57,818 nt of DNA from Bacteroidota bacterium (GTDB taxonomy: Bacteria; Bacteroidota; Bacteroidia; Bacteroidales; JAAYUG01), in assembly GCA_029571215.1 (NCBI GenBank), contig JAKPTE010000002.1:1-57818 (forward strand), given 5' to 3'. Each line of letters starts with the position of its first letter. Position 1 is the first letter of the stretch. The notes under the pieces were generated by a model. It did not search any database. It had not been told where the DNA came from and was given only the letters and a program-made list of their open reading frames with translations. Positions 7,451 to 17,900 of the stretch are shown here, piece by piece. The position numbers were made by a program, and so were the translations under genes.

Positions 7451-9313
7451 ATGAATGCACCGGGTCTCATCATTATTGTTCCAATTCTGGCAGGACTCCT
7501 CCTGCTCTGCCTGCCCTCCGCTCTGTTACGGATAAAGGCATGGACAGCCATGGCAGTCAGCCTTTTTGCTCTGGTTTTGGCATTCATGGCTATTGGTGAA
7601 GAAAAAGGACTGACCTGGATGGTACCCTTTCTCAAGGACTACACTTCCGGTGATGCATCCGGCAAGCTGGTGACATCCCTTCTCAGGCTCACAGCGCTCC
7701 GTCTGGATGCCATCAGTGTTTGGATGACCATCCTGGCCGCATTTTATGCATGGATTGTTTCAGTTTATACGCTGTCTTCAGGCAAAGAGGGGGAACCGGT
7801 GCCCAACTTCCACGGATACGTTTTGATTACACTGGGCTTCGCGGCAGGTGCCCTGCTGTGTGACCATCTGCTTTTCTTCCTGTTTTGCTGGGGTGTCCTG
7901 GGCTTAACCCTCTTTATGCTCATCAGGGGGAATAATGATGAACAGGCTGCGGCGGCGAAAAAATCACTCATCATGATCGGAGCATCGGACAGCCTGATGA
8001 TACTTGGTATCGGTTTGCTATGGATCGTGCAGCCATCCATGAACATATCGGGTATTCATCTCGGGACAGATACTCCGCTGGCGGTCGGTGCTTTTCTGTG
8101 CCTTCTGGCAGGAAGCCTCACCAAGGCAGGAGCTTTCCCGTTTCATACCTGGGTACCTGACTTTGCCGAAACCGGACCGGCTGCCTCTTCGGCTTTTCTT
8201 CCGGCATCAGTCGACAAGCTGCTGGGGATTTACCTCCTTGCCCGTCTGTGCCTTGGAATGTTTATCCTCAATGAGTGGCTGGTCTTTCTCATAATTCTTA
8301 CAGGCAGCGTTACCATCATTGCGGGTGTGATGATGGCACTGGCACAGCACAAATTCAAAAAATTACTTGGTTACCATGCGGTTTCGCAGGTGGGATATAT
8401 GATACTGGGAATAGGCATTGGAACCCCTGTTGGAATAGCTGGTGGGCTTTTTCATCTTTTTAATAATGCTCTTTATAAAACCGGATTGTTCCTTTCCGCA
8501 GGCAATGTTGAAAAACAAACAGGTACTGATGATATTGACCAGACAGGTGGTCTTGCCGCTTTCATGCCTTTTACTTTTGCTTCATCATTGGTTTTTGCAC
8601 TGGCTATTTCGGGTGTGCCCCCCTTAAACGGGTTTGCTTCAAAATGGTTAATTTATCAGGGAGTAATCGATCTGGGAAGCCAGGGAGGAGTTTCGGCAAC
8701 GCTTTGGCCACTCTGGCTCGGAATGGCTGTTCTTGGCTCGGCACTTACCCTGGCCAGCTTTATTAAATTCCTTACAGGCATATTCCTCGGGGCCAGAAGG
8801 GAAGAACTGGCCTCCGTCAAAGAGAGCAATGGATTCCGGTGTACTCCTCCTGTCATTCTGGCTTTGCTGTGTCTGGCTTCAGGAATACTGGCCAGCGGGT
8901 TGGTCATCCCTCGTATGATCATGCCGTTATACCAGAAGTTCGATTTTGTTGGCTTCTGGAACTCTGAATTGATTTCAATTCTCGTAATTCTGTCGTTTGT
9001 GCTTGGATTCCTTTTCTATGCCATGCATAAACTGGTGAAAATTCGTGTTGCAGAAAGTTTTACCGGTGGCGAACCAAAAAAGGAAGAAAAACCAGTGGTG
9101 GTGGGAGATTTTTACCTGAACATCACCCGAGCGCCTTTCTTTGAAGTCATTTACCGCATGGCCGAAAAGAAATGGTTCGACATCTACGCCTGGGGCAAAG
9201 AACTGGTTCTGGCAACAGGAAAAGGACTCAGCATCCTGCATACCGGCCTGCTTCCACTGTATGTATTATGGGCGGCAGCAGGTCTGATCATCTTACTTCT
9301 TGTGTTCCTGTAA
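7451..9313 (+). CDS. NuoL/MrpA/HyfB-like antiporter subunit
   Basis: Large polytopic membrane protein of 620 residues in the proton-conducting membrane transporter family. Motifs include [20 protein letters not shown] (conserved Lys) and [15 protein letters not shown]. It is predicted to carry H+ or Na+ in the membrane arm. It starts 2 bp after the large-subunit stop. A charged stretch near residues 535-555 separates the last membrane segments. Confidence 0.9.
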   Translation: MNAPGLIIIVPILAGLLLLCLPSALLRIKAWTAMAVSLFALVLAFMAIGEEKGLTWMVPFLKDYTSGDASGKLVTSLLRLTALRLDAISVWMTILAAFYAWIVSVYTLSSGKEGEPVPNFHGYVLITLGFAAGALLCDHLLFFLFCWGVLGLTLFMLIRGNNDEQAAAAKKSLIMIGASDSLMILGIGLLWIVQPSMNISGIHLGTDTPLAVGAFLCLLAGSLTKAGAFPFHTWVPDFAETGPAASSAFLPASVDKLLGIYLLARLCLGMFILNEWLVFLIILTGSVTIIAGVMMALAQHKFKKLLGYHAVSQVGYMILGIGIGTPVGIAGGLFHLFNNALYKTGLFLSAGNVEKQTGTDDIDQTGGLAAFMPFTFASSLVFALAISGVPPLNGFASKWLIYQGVIDLGSQGGVSATLWPLWLGMAVLGSALTLASFIKFLTGIFLGARREELASVKESNGFRCTPPVILALLCLASGILASGLVIPRMIMPLYQKFDFVGFWNSELISILVILSFVLGFLFYAMHKLVKIRVAESFTGGEPKKEEKPVVVGDFYLNITRAPFFEVIYRMAEKKWFDIYAWGKELVLATGKGLSILHTGLLPLYVLWAAAGLIILLLVFL

Positions 9314-9326
9314 ACCCTATAAGAGT

Positions 9327-9893
9327 ATGGAAGAAGCCCTTTTGTTTATCCTCATCATCATGCTCGCCGGAGCGCTGTACGCCCTGTATGCAAAAGACCT
9401 GCTGTCGGCAGTGGTTTCATACGGTATTGTGGGCTTTGCGCTTGTCATTGCATTTCTGCTGCTTCAGGCTCCCGACCTTGCCATTGTGCAGGTTGTGGTT
9501 GAGACCATCTCTCTGGTCATTATGATTTCCGTACTCATTATTTCCACAAGAGAAGACTTGCAGGAAACACCTGTGGCCAAAATAAAAGGGGCTTCGTATA
9601 TTCAATTCCGGCATATGATGTATGTTGCTGCTGCTCTGGTAATTACAGGATTGTTTCTCTATTTTTTCGTTGCATCCACCGCCATGCTTCCCGCCTTTGG
9701 CGAGCATCAGACCCGTATGGCAACCGAATATGTTCAGCATGGTGCGGAGAAAACCGGAGCAATCAATCTTGTCACCGGAATTGTTTTCGATTTCAGGGGA
9801 TACGACACCCTGGGAGAAGCAACCGTTTTGTTTACGGCTGTGATAGGTGTTCTGGCCATGTTGCGATTGGTTGGTAAAAAAGAAGAGCTATGA
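9327..9893 (+). CDS. MbhD-MbhE-like fused antiporter subunit
   Basis: Membrane protein of 188 residues. Residues 1-75 match the MbhD-type (DUF4040) domain with [13 protein letters not shown], and the remainder resembles MbhE with [16 protein letters not shown]. In Thermococcus Mbh these are separate genes, and in MrpA they are the C-terminal part of one long protein, so this is a fused form. ATG 9327 is preferred over an upstream ATG at 9300, which overlaps the NuoL-like gene. It overlaps the next gene by 4 bp. Confidence 0.85.
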   Translation: MEEALLFILIIMLAGALYALYAKDLLSAVVSYGIVGFALVIAFLLLQAPDLAIVQVVVETISLVIMISVLIISTREDLQETPVAKIKGASYIQFRHMMYVAAALVITGLFLYFFVASTAMLPAFGEHQTRMATEYVQHGAEKTGAINLVTGIVFDFRGYDTLGEATVLFTAVIGVLAMLRLVGKKEEL

Positions 9894-10321
9894 ACGGAAT
9901 GTCATTGATTGTAAAAAAAATAACCCAGCTGATGGCAGGAATTATTTTCCTGTATGGGGTTTATGTAATGCTGCACGGGCATCTCACCCCCGGGGGAGGA
10001 TTTGCGGGGGGAACCATTGTGGCAGGTTCCTTCATCCTGCTGATTGTTGCCAACGGAATCAGGGTATTTGGGCTGCACCGCGAAGAACAGCTGTCATCAG
10101 CCGTGGAGAGCATTGCCATCCTGGTTTTCCTTCTTCTGGCTACTGCGGGTCTACTGACAGGAGCCATGTGGTTCTTCCAGAATTACATGCCACACGGAAC
10201 TCCGGGTAACCTTGTAAGTGCCGGGCTGATACCCGTTTATAACCTTGTTGTAGGAACGGAAGTCGCAGCGGCTCTGCTCACAATATTTCTTGGTTTTGTC
10301 ATTTATAAAGCGGAGGACTGA
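9890..10321 (+). CDS. mnhB: MnhB/MrpB-like antiporter subunit
   Basis: Membrane protein of 143 residues with four hydrophobic segments. The [20 protein letters not shown] motif is diagnostic of MrpB/MnhB/MbhF. It overlaps the upstream gene by ATGA and ends 1 bp before the MnhC-like gene. It is part of the Mrp-type cation module. Confidence 0.93.
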   Translation: MNGMSLIVKKITQLMAGIIFLYGVYVMLHGHLTPGGGFAGGTIVAGSFILLIVANGIRVFGLHREEQLSSAVESIAILVFLLLATAGLLTGAMWFFQNYMPHGTPGNLVSAGLIPVYNLVVGTEVAAALLTIFLGFVIYKAED

Positions 10322-10322
10322 T

Positions 10323-10664
10323 ATGGTGCTGTTTATTATGTGTTTTATTTTGTTCCTGGTTGGACTGTATGGGGTTATTACCCGGCGTAACCTCATCAAA
10401 ATCATCATTGCTCTTTCCATCATGGAATACAGTCTCAATCTGTTTTTCATTCTGATTGGCTACAGAAAGGGAGGCGAAATACCCATTCTGAAAGATGCCG
10501 GAGCGGTACCCCCCGTTGTGGTTGATCCCCTTCCCCAGGCAATGATTCTGACTGCCATTGTCATCGGACTGGCCACTACCGCCCTGCTGCTGGCAATTGC
10601 CATCCGACTTTACAGAAAGTACAAAACATTTGATGTTTCGGGAATCAATGCACTAAAAGGATAA
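10323..10664 (+). CDS. mnhC: MnhC/NuoK-like antiporter subunit
   Basis: Membrane protein of 113 residues, NuoK/MrpC/MbhG family, with three membrane helices and the family motif DPLPQAMILTAIVIGLATTALLLA. ATG 10323 is 1 bp after the mnhB stop; an in-frame ATG at 10290 would overlap mnhB by 32 bp and is less likely. Confidence 0.93.
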   Translation: MVLFIMCFILFLVGLYGVITRRNLIKIIIALSIMEYSLNLFFILIGYRKGGEIPILKDAGAVPPVVVDPLPQAMILTAIVIGLATTALLLAIAIRLYRKYKTFDVSGINALKG

Positions 10665-10667
10665 ATA

Positions 10668-12179
10668 ATGGAAGCACTGTTACCTTTATTTGTGGTTATT
10701 CCGCTTGGGTTTGCTTTTATTACAGCACTGCTGGGACGATACATCCCCCTGTTTCATCGCATTGCCATCCCGCTGGTTTTTCTTTTCCTCTCCGTGTTAT
10801 CGGTGTGGATGATGGCCAACCTGAGGGAGACCGTACTGACTTATATGGTGGGCGGATGGGAGCCCGTAAACGGTATACCGGTCGGCATCCATCTTTCGGC
10901 TGACGGATTTTCCGTTTTGCTGCTGGTTATTATCAACAGCCTCGCTTTCCTAAGTGCATTTTACTCCTATGCGTATATTGAACAATACACAAGCGGACAT
11001 TACTTTTACGCCCTGTTCTGTCTGATGGTAGCAGGAATGAACGGTGTGGCGGTCACAGGGGATATTTTCAACCTGTATGTTTTTCTCGAAATTGCAGCCA
11101 TAGCATCCTATGCACTTGTGGCCTTTGGCATAAAAAAAGAAGAACTGGAAGCCTCCTTCAAATACCAGGTACTGGGCGGAATAGGTTCCCTGTTTATTCT
11201 TTTCGGTATCGGAGTCCTTTACTGGGCAACAGGAACACTCAACATGGCCGATATCCACAAAATTATTGGTTCAACTGCTGTTTCTCCGGGAATTGTCTTT
11301 GCCGGAGTCCTTTTGTTGGCGGGATTCGGAATCAAATCGGCCATGGTTCCGTTTCATTCTTGGCTTCCCGACGCTCATTCCTCTGCTCCTTCACCTATTT
11401 CTGCCATGCTTTCAGGAGTTTTGATTAAATCTATTGGCATCTATTGCCTGTTGCGTTTTTTCTTCAACATTTTTACCGCCTCCTCTCAGGTTGCCTATGT
11501 CATTACTACTTTGGGAGTTGCATCCATGGTGATCGGCGCATTTCTGGCAATATATCAATGGGATATCAAACGCCTGCTGGCATACTCGAGCATAAGCCAG
11601 ATTGGATATGTTGTTATGAGCGCGGGTATTGGACTGATACTTTTGTGCAACCACGGCGACATACATGTTGCGGCTCTTGCCATTTTTGGAGGAATTTATC
11701 ATTTGATGAACCATGCCTTCTTTAAAGGGCTGCTGTTTTTAAATGCCGGTTCACTTGAGTACCGGCTTAAAACAAGAAACCTTCTTAAAATGGGCGGACT
11801 GGCTTCATCCATGCCTGTTACATCATCTACCTCATTGGTTGCATCTATGGCTATCGCAGGCATACCGCCCTTTAATGGGTTTTTCAGCAAGCTCGTTATT
11901 ATTGTGGCTGCCGTTAAATCGGGCTTCTACGGACTCGCGATCATAGCGGTTATTGTCAGCATCATTACCCTTTCACTTTTCCTTAAATTTCAGCGATATG
12001 CTTTTTACGGAAAACCCTCTGAATCAGCAACTACCGAAAAGGATGTACCTTTTTCAATGGAAGGAACCATGATTCTACTGGCCGTTTGTTGCCTTTTACT
12101 CAGTCTGTTGATCTTCCCGTTCTTTCGTAATCTTATTCTCATGCCGGCTGTACATGCTCTTATGAACGCAACAATATAA
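10668..12179 (+). CDS. mnhD: MnhD/NuoM-like antiporter subunit
   Basis: Polytopic membrane protein of 503 residues, MrpD/MbhH/NuoN-like. The conserved Lys-containing segment GIKSAMVPFHSWLPDAHSSAPSPISAMLSG and GGIYHLMNHAFFKGLLFL are clear. It is the second large antiporter-like ion channel of the operon, 3 bp after mnhC. Confidence 0.94.
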   Translation: MEALLPLFVVIPLGFAFITALLGRYIPLFHRIAIPLVFLFLSVLSVWMMANLRETVLTYMVGGWEPVNGIPVGIHLSADGFSVLLLVIINSLAFLSAFYSYAYIEQYTSGHYFYALFCLMVAGMNGVAVTGDIFNLYVFLEIAAIASYALVAFGIKKEELEASFKYQVLGGIGSLFILFGIGVLYWATGTLNMADIHKIIGSTAVSPGIVFAGVLLLAGFGIKSAMVPFHSWLPDAHSSAPSPISAMLSGVLIKSIGIYCLLRFFFNIFTASSQVAYVITTLGVASMVIGAFLAIYQWDIKRLLAYSSISQIGYVVMSAGIGLILLCNHGDIHVAALAIFGGIYHLMNHAFFKGLLFLNAGSLEYRLKTRNLLKMGGLASSMPVTSSTSLVASMAIAGIPPFNGFFSKLVIIVAAVKSGFYGLAIIAVIVSIITLSLFLKFQRYAFYGKPSESATTEKDVPFSMEGTMILLAVCCLLLSLLIFPFFRNLILMPAVHALMNATI

Positions 12180-12186
12180 TGTGACT

Positions 12187-12672
12187 ATGAAATACATAGC
12201 ATACTTCATCCTGTGCCTGATCATCTGGTTTCTGCTCACTGCCAGGATATACCTGGAAAACATTGTGGCAGGGATCCTGGTTTCGGGAATTACTACTTTG
12301 TTTTTCGGCAGGTATTTTATAGAGGGAGTAGGGAAATTCCTTGAACCTAAGCGATATTTCTGGCTTCTGGTTTACCTGATCATGTTCATCTGGGAATGTA
12401 TAAAGGCGAATTTTGATGTTGCATACCGTGTTCTGCATCCGGCCATGCCCATCAGGCCCGGAATTGTAAAAGTCAATGTTACCATCCGAAGCGAATTCGG
12501 AAAAGCCATTCTTGCCAATTCCATTACCATGACACCGGGAACAATTTCCGTTGATCTGATTGGTGATACCCTGTATGTGCACTGGATCAATGTATTTACC
12601 GATGATCCGGGAAAATACAGCCGGATCGTTTCCGGACGATTTGAAAATCTGCTCAAAAAAATATTTGACTGA
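12187..12672 (+). CDS. mnhE: MnhE-like antiporter subunit
   Basis: Protein of 161 residues of the MrpE/MbhA family: two or three N-terminal membrane helices, then a soluble domain with ANSITMTPGTISVDLIGDTLYVHWI. A GTG at 12181 in frame could add two residues; ATG 12187 is chosen. The stop TGA overlaps the next ATG. Confidence 0.92.
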   Translation: MKYIAYFILCLIIWFLLTARIYLENIVAGILVSGITTLFFGRYFIEGVGKFLEPKRYFWLLVYLIMFIWECIKANFDVAYRVLHPAMPIRPGIVKVNVTIRSEFGKAILANSITMTPGTISVDLIGDTLYVHWINVFTDDPGKYSRIVSGRFENLLKKIFD

Positions 12673-12929
12673 TGATGAATATTGCTTTATACCTGCTGAT
12701 TGCTTTCTGCCTGCTTTGTCTGATCCGGATCATTTTAGGTCCTACAGTTGCTGACAGAGTTGTAGCTATTGATATTATGGGAATTCTTGTTGTCGGAATC
12801 TGTATTCTCCTGGCAGAAAAAACCGGCCGGTCCTTTTTGATTGATGTAGGAATGGCCTGGATTATCCTCAGTTTTATCGGTACTCTTACAATGGCAAAAT
12901 ACCTTGAAAACAAAAAGCTGAATGAGTGA
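12672..12929 (+). CDS. mnhF: MnhF-like antiporter subunit
   Basis: Small membrane protein of 85 residues with three helices and the MrpF/MbhB motif RIILGPTVADRVVAIDI. It overlaps mnhE by 1 bp and mnhG by 8 bp, consistent with translational coupling. Confidence 0.93.
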   Translation: MMNIALYLLIAFCLLCLIRIILGPTVADRVVAIDIMGILVVGICILLAEKTGRSFLIDVGMAWIILSFIGTLTMAKYLENKKLNE

Positions 12930-13266
12930 TATACTATTTTACCTGCTGATCGGAACCGGCATCCTCTTCGATCTGTTTGGATGCATAGGATTGCTGCGAC
13001 TGCCTGATGTTTACAACAGGCTTCAGTCGGCCACCAAGTGTGTCACCCTCGGAACCTGCTGTATTGCGGCATCTCTTCTGGCCAGATATGGACTGGCTGA
13101 TTTTGGTCTGAAGGCCTTGCTGATCATTCCTTTGCTTTTCTTCACTTCCACTGTGGCTGCCCATGCGCTTGCCCGCGGATCCTACAAAGCAGGTATCAGG
13201 TTATGGAAGGGCAGTGTAAAGGACGATTACAGCAAAGCGGAAGCAAATGAACCCGTGAAAGAATAA
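12922..13266 (+). CDS. mnhG: MnhG-like antiporter subunit
   Basis: Membrane protein of 114 residues of the MrpG/MbhC family with GLLRLPDVYNRLQSATKCVTLG and a following helix with FFTSTVAAHALARGSYKAG. It completes an Mrp B-C-D-E-F-G set; the MrpA role is filled by the genes at 7451 and 9327. Confidence 0.93.
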   Translation: MSDILFYLLIGTGILFDLFGCIGLLRLPDVYNRLQSATKCVTLGTCCIAASLLARYGLADFGLKALLIIPLLFFTSTVAAHALARGSYKAGIRLWKGSVKDDYSKAEANEPVKE

Positions 13267-13290
13267 GCCAAATAAAAACCACTTCCAGTT

Positions 13291-13902
13291 ATGCGATATC
13301 CGAAACTCAGGGAACTCAAAGAGGCCATCGTTTCGCTGGTAACACCGCCGGCAACAACAAAATTCCCTTATAAGCCGCACGTTCCTGCTCCAGCTTTCAG
13401 GGGAAAACCGGTTGTCAACGATTCGGAATGCGTTGGCTGTCTTACATGCTCCAACGTTTGCCCTTCGGGTGCCATTTCTGTTTCTGACGATCCTTCAATG
13501 AAAATCAGGACAATTACACGTGACTTTGGGAAGTGTATCTTCTGCGGACAATGCGAAGCGTATTGCATTACAGGGAAAGGGGTAGTACTATCGCATACCA
13601 TATTTGACCTGTCAACCTTCCATAAAGAATCACTCGTTGAACATCAAGAAAAAGAACTCATTGTTTGTGAACATTGTGGAAGTGTTATCACCACCAGAGA
13701 ACACCTCCATTACATATACGATAAACTGGGTACCAAAGCCTGGTCATCCCTCCTCACCCTCCGCGCACTGAATACAAGGCTTCAGCTAGCCGGTGAAAAA
13801 GAAACCAGCATTCCCCCAGACGATGGACTCCGCAGAAAAGATATGTTCAGGATACTCTGTCCGAACTGCATGCGAAAAATCCAGATTAAACTGCTGTTAT
13901 GA
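13291..13902 (+). CDS. NuoI/HycF/EchF-like ferredoxin subunit
   Basis: Electron-transfer subunit of 203 residues with two [4Fe-4S] motifs (Cys47/50/53/57 and Cys82/85/88/92). The C-terminal half adds two CxxC pairs (CEHC and CPNC) that could form a zinc- or rubredoxin-like site, as in HycF-type proteins. It brings electrons to the small subunit. It overlaps the maturation protease gene by 4 bp. Confidence 0.88.
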   Translation: MRYPKLRELKEAIVSLVTPPATTKFPYKPHVPAPAFRGKPVVNDSECVGCLTCSNVCPSGAISVSDDPSMKIRTITRDFGKCIFCGQCEAYCITGKGVVLSHTIFDLSTFHKESLVEHQEKELIVCEHCGSVITTREHLHYIYDKLGTKAWSSLLTLRALNTRLQLAGEKETSIPPDDGLRRKDMFRILCPNCMRKIQIKLLL

Positions 13903-14435
13903 AAAAACCTGAAGAGTTGCTGGAATTGATGGCAGATACCCGGAAAAAGATTCTTTTTGCTGGTATTGGAAATGTTTTACGATGCGATGACGGAGCCGGA
14001 GTTTATATCGTGAACCATCTTATGGAAAGTCCTCATATTAGCAAAATACTGGTGGAAGTGAGCCTTGAGAATTATGTTTCGCGCATCAACAAAGCAAAAC
14101 CTGATCTACTGGTGCTGGTTGATTGCATCGATTTTGGACGAGAACCAGGTTATGTAGGACTGCTGTTGCCGGAAGACACATTTGAATCAACAGTCAACAC
14201 CCATCATCTTACCTTGCGCAGGATAACAGAGTTTTTTGACATGCCGGTATTCATCCTCGGCATACAACCTTCCTGCCTGAAAGTAGGAGAAGAAATGACA
14301 GCCGAAGTAGTTAAATCAGCTGATAAAATGGTTAGGATGCTGAACCGCGCCATACAAAAATCCTCCTCGCAGAACAATATGCCCTTTCGCACGGAAAATA
14401 AAACAACAAATACTTACGCCTATGATAACAGTTAA
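13899..14435 (+). CDS. hycI: HycI-type hydrogenase maturation protease
   Basis: Endopeptidase of 178 residues of the HybD/HycI family, which removes the C-terminal tail of the large subunit after nickel insertion. Signatures are GIGNVLRCDDGAG (residues 22-34), LVDCIDFG and the THHLTLR histidine region. Its presence in the operon agrees with the cleavable 44-residue tail of the large subunit. The last ~25 residues are polar and extend past the usual family length. It overlaps the CBS gene by 14 bp. No hyp accessory genes occur in the window. Confidence 0.9.
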   Translation: MKKPEELLELMADTRKKILFAGIGNVLRCDDGAGVYIVNHLMESPHISKILVEVSLENYVSRINKAKPDLLVLVDCIDFGREPGYVGLLLPEDTFESTVNTHHLTLRRITEFFDMPVFILGIQPSCLKVGEEMTAEVVKSADKMVRMLNRAIQKSSSQNNMPFRTENKTTNTYAYDNS

Positions 14436-14871
14436 AGACCTCCTCGACAAAAAGGGACATACCTATCATTTCATAAGTCCCGAAGCCACGGTTTTTGATG
14501 CATTGAAACTGATGGCCGAAAAAAATGTTGGTGCCATTATGGTTATCCATAACGGTAAACTGGTGGGCATGTTCTCCGAAAGAGACTATGCCCGTAAAAT
14601 CATCCTTCAGGGGTATTCTTCGAAAGAGGCAAAAGTTGGAGATTTTATGTCAACCGAACTGGTGATTGCCAAACCGGACATGACCATTTACGAATGCATG
14701 GCCATCATGCTCCAGAAAAAAGTGCGCCATCTTCCTGTGCTTGACCACAATGAAATTTCGGGAATCATCACGATCCGCGACGTGGTGAAGGCGGTGGTGC
14801 ATGAACAGAATGTAGTAATCAAAGATCTGGAAAATTACATTATGGGGGGAGGGTACGGGGCCAATCCATAG
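14422..14871 (+). CDS. Two-CBS-domain protein
   Basis: Protein of 149 residues made of a CBS pair (about residues 8-65 and 75-135). CBS pairs usually bind adenine nucleotides or, in some proteins, NAD(H) and act as energy sensors. There is no effector domain, so it may act in trans. It overlaps hycI and is the last gene of the operon, suggesting a regulatory role for the hydrogenase (inference). Confidence 0.85.
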   Translation: MITVKDLLDKKGHTYHFISPEATVFDALKLMAEKNVGAIMVIHNGKLVGMFSERDYARKIILQGYSSKEAKVGDFMSTELVIAKPDMTIYECMAIMLQKKVRHLPVLDHNEISGIITIRDVVKAVVHEQNVVIKDLENYIMGGGYGANP

Positions 14872-14952
14872 CTACAAATCCCTATGCCTGCATTCCCTCG
14901 CATTGACCCTCAAAAAGCACTGCAGGAGAACAAGATGGATCTTAAAGTTCCA

Positions 14953-17900
14953 TTAGTCTAAGTATTTTTGTAACACCCGGAACAATTGTCCACGATCCAG
15001 CGGCTTGGAAAGATAATCGGAACATCCTGCCAAATGAGCTTTTTCCTCATCCTCAGGCATGGCATATGCGGTAAGAGCCACTATGGGAAGATCGTTCCGC
15101 ATCTTTCGGATCATCCGGGTTGCTTCAAAACCATCCATGCCGGGCAGTTTGATGTCCATTAATACCAGGCGCACGTTTCTCTCCTTTCTGCAAATATCAA
15201 CAGCCTCTTCCCCGGTAGTGACACGCTGCATGATAAGAGAAGTCCGCGACAACATTTCTTTGACAAGCAGGTAGTTATACTCATCATCTTCGACCAGAAG
15301 GACAAGAGCATTACCGGCCGGTGGTATCAGGCTTTTTCTGTCATTCTCTTCTTTCAGATTCCTTCCTTCAGGTAAGTATGGAATCAGAACATGGAATACA
15401 GAACCTTTCCCTGGTGTGGATTCTACCCGGAGCGTTCCACCCAGCATCTCAGCATATGCTTTGCTAATGGAGAGACCCAGGCCTGTTCCGTCATAATTGC
15501 GCGTCAGATACGTTTCAACCTGATAAAAACGCTCAAAAATCCTGTCGATGTGCTCCGTCGAAATTCCGATGCCGGAATCTTCGACATAAAAATGGAGATA
15601 GTTGTTTTCAACCCGGCAACCAAAGCGGATAAAGCCCTTAAGGGTAAATTTCAACGCATTACTGAGCAAATTGGCAAGAATCTGTGTAAGTTTAGTTTTG
15701 TCTGTCAAAAAAACAATTTCATCGTCCGTCGCAATATCAATAGTGAAATCGAGATTCTTCTGCTCTGCTTTTTTCCTGAACTGCAGTTCAAGAACCGACA
15801 TCAATTCGCGGAGGGTACATTCTTCCTTATTAATTTTTTCCTGGCCTGTTTCAATGGAAGAAATCCTCAGCACATCCTCAATTATGTTTAAAAGATTGGT
15901 ACTGCTCTGGCCAATGATGTTGATATACTCTTTTCTTTTTTCCGGCGAAAGGTTTTCATTGCGCAGCAGCTCGGAAAAACCCATAATGGCGTTCATAGGG
16001 GTACGCACCTCATGGGACATATTCTGTAAAAAAGAAGTTTTGAGCCTGTCACTTTCTTCTGCTTTTTCTTTTGCTTTCGAAAGTTCTTCAATGATTTTTT
16101 TCCATTCAGTTATATCACGTGATATTCCGAATGTTCCAACAATATTTCCCCTGGCATCTTTCAAAGGCAATTTAGAAGTGGAGGCCCAGGTAATATGCCC
16201 ATCGGGCCAGATTACTTTTTCTTCCAAACCAATAAGCGGAGTTCCTGTTTCGAGAATTTTCCGTTCATCGTTAAATGTTTGAAGGGCATATTCCTGCGAA
16301 AAGAGATCAAAATCAGTTTTCCCCAGAATTTCACTTTCATGTTGAAATTCAAATCGTTTCAAAACAGCCTTGTTTACTCTGATCAGACGGCTTTCTTTGT
16401 CTTTGAAATAAATTAAATCAGGGGTTGTATCCATCAGGGAGTTCATCAGATATTGTTCATAAAGCAACAATTCAGTTGCTTTTCGTTTTTCGGTTACATC
16501 ATGGACAATGGAATAAAGCACCTCTTTTCCATCCATTTCCATGGCCGTACTGTAAACTTCCACGTCCCTCACCGTACCATCGGCCAACCGGTGCCTGAAT
16601 TCAAAATAACTTTGTCTGCCGGTCCTTACCTTTTCCATTTCCATATTTATCTCTTCAGGGGACAAAGTGTTTATATCACTAATATTCATGCTGCGCATTT
16701 TTTCCCTTTTCCATCCATAGAATTTTTCAGCAGCATGGTTCACATCCAGTAATTGCCCCGTTTTTGCGTCCAATATCAATTTAACTGCACTGTGCTCATA
16801 GAACATTTTACTGAATTGCCGGCTGCTTTTTTCAATCTGACTGATGGCATTTTTTAAAGGACTAATATCAAGAAAAGTGGTTGCAAATATTTCCTGCTCA
16901 GGTGAAAAAACAGTAATAAAGAAATGCTTCTGCATCGGCTCAAAATAGGTCTCAAAGGAAAGAGATTTGCCGCTTTTGGCAACAAAAAGATATTGTTCAA
17001 AATACGGAGGTTTACCGGTTCCATACAACAGAGTTGCCCTTTGCCCCACAGCCTTTTCCTTTGGAATACCCAGTATCTTTTCATACTGATTATTTACATC
17101 AAGGATTTCGTAATCAACCGGAATACCCTCTGCATCATATACCAACCGGTGCAATGCAATGCCGGTAGCCGATGATTCAAACAATCCCCTGAAACGAGCC
17201 TCGCTTTCTGAAATTTCACGCTGCCATTTTCTTTCTTCTGACTGATCACGGAATACCAGTACCGTGCCGGTTATCTTTCCATCTTCGTCCATAATAGGAG
17301 CACCGCTGTCAGCAATGGGAATTTGTCTCCCGTTTTTGCTGATAAGCACCGTATGATTTGCAAGCCCAACAATTTTCCCTTCCCGAAGAACCCTGTTTAC
17401 GGGGTTCTCTGCCGGTTGACCGGTAAATTCATTAACAATAACAAACACTTTTTCTAATGCCTTTCCTTTAGCTTCCGATTCCTTATAACCGGTCAGGTTC
17501 TCTGCCACCGGATTCATATGAAGAATCCTTCCTTCTGTATCCGTTGTGATTACAGCATCGCCAATGCTGTACAGAGCTGCTCGGAAAAGTTGTTCACTTT
17601 TCCGCCGGATCTCTTCCGCCCGTTTTCTTTCCGTAATATCAAGAATTATTGCGGCAAACAATTTTTTCTCCCCTTCATGGATCATCTGAAGATGCACTTC
17701 CACCGGATATCTGGTTTTATTCTTACGGAGATGGACAGTCTCAAATATTACCTTTTGCTTTTTCCCGTTATATAATGGTGCCAGAATTTCCCTGAACATT
17801 TGTTCTGTAAGTTCAGGTTTGATATCGAGTGGTGTCATTTGTACCAGTTCCTTCGCGCTAAAGCCCAAATTCTTCCTGGCTGAATCGTTGACCAATAAAA

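Noticed and set aside
6549-7460. 303-residue antisense open frame over the large subunit
   Set aside because: It mirrors a well-supported gene and has no recognisable domain.
15602-16282. 226-residue open frame antisense to the PAS kinase
   Set aside because: Lies wholly inside the kinase coding region and looks like a complement translation.
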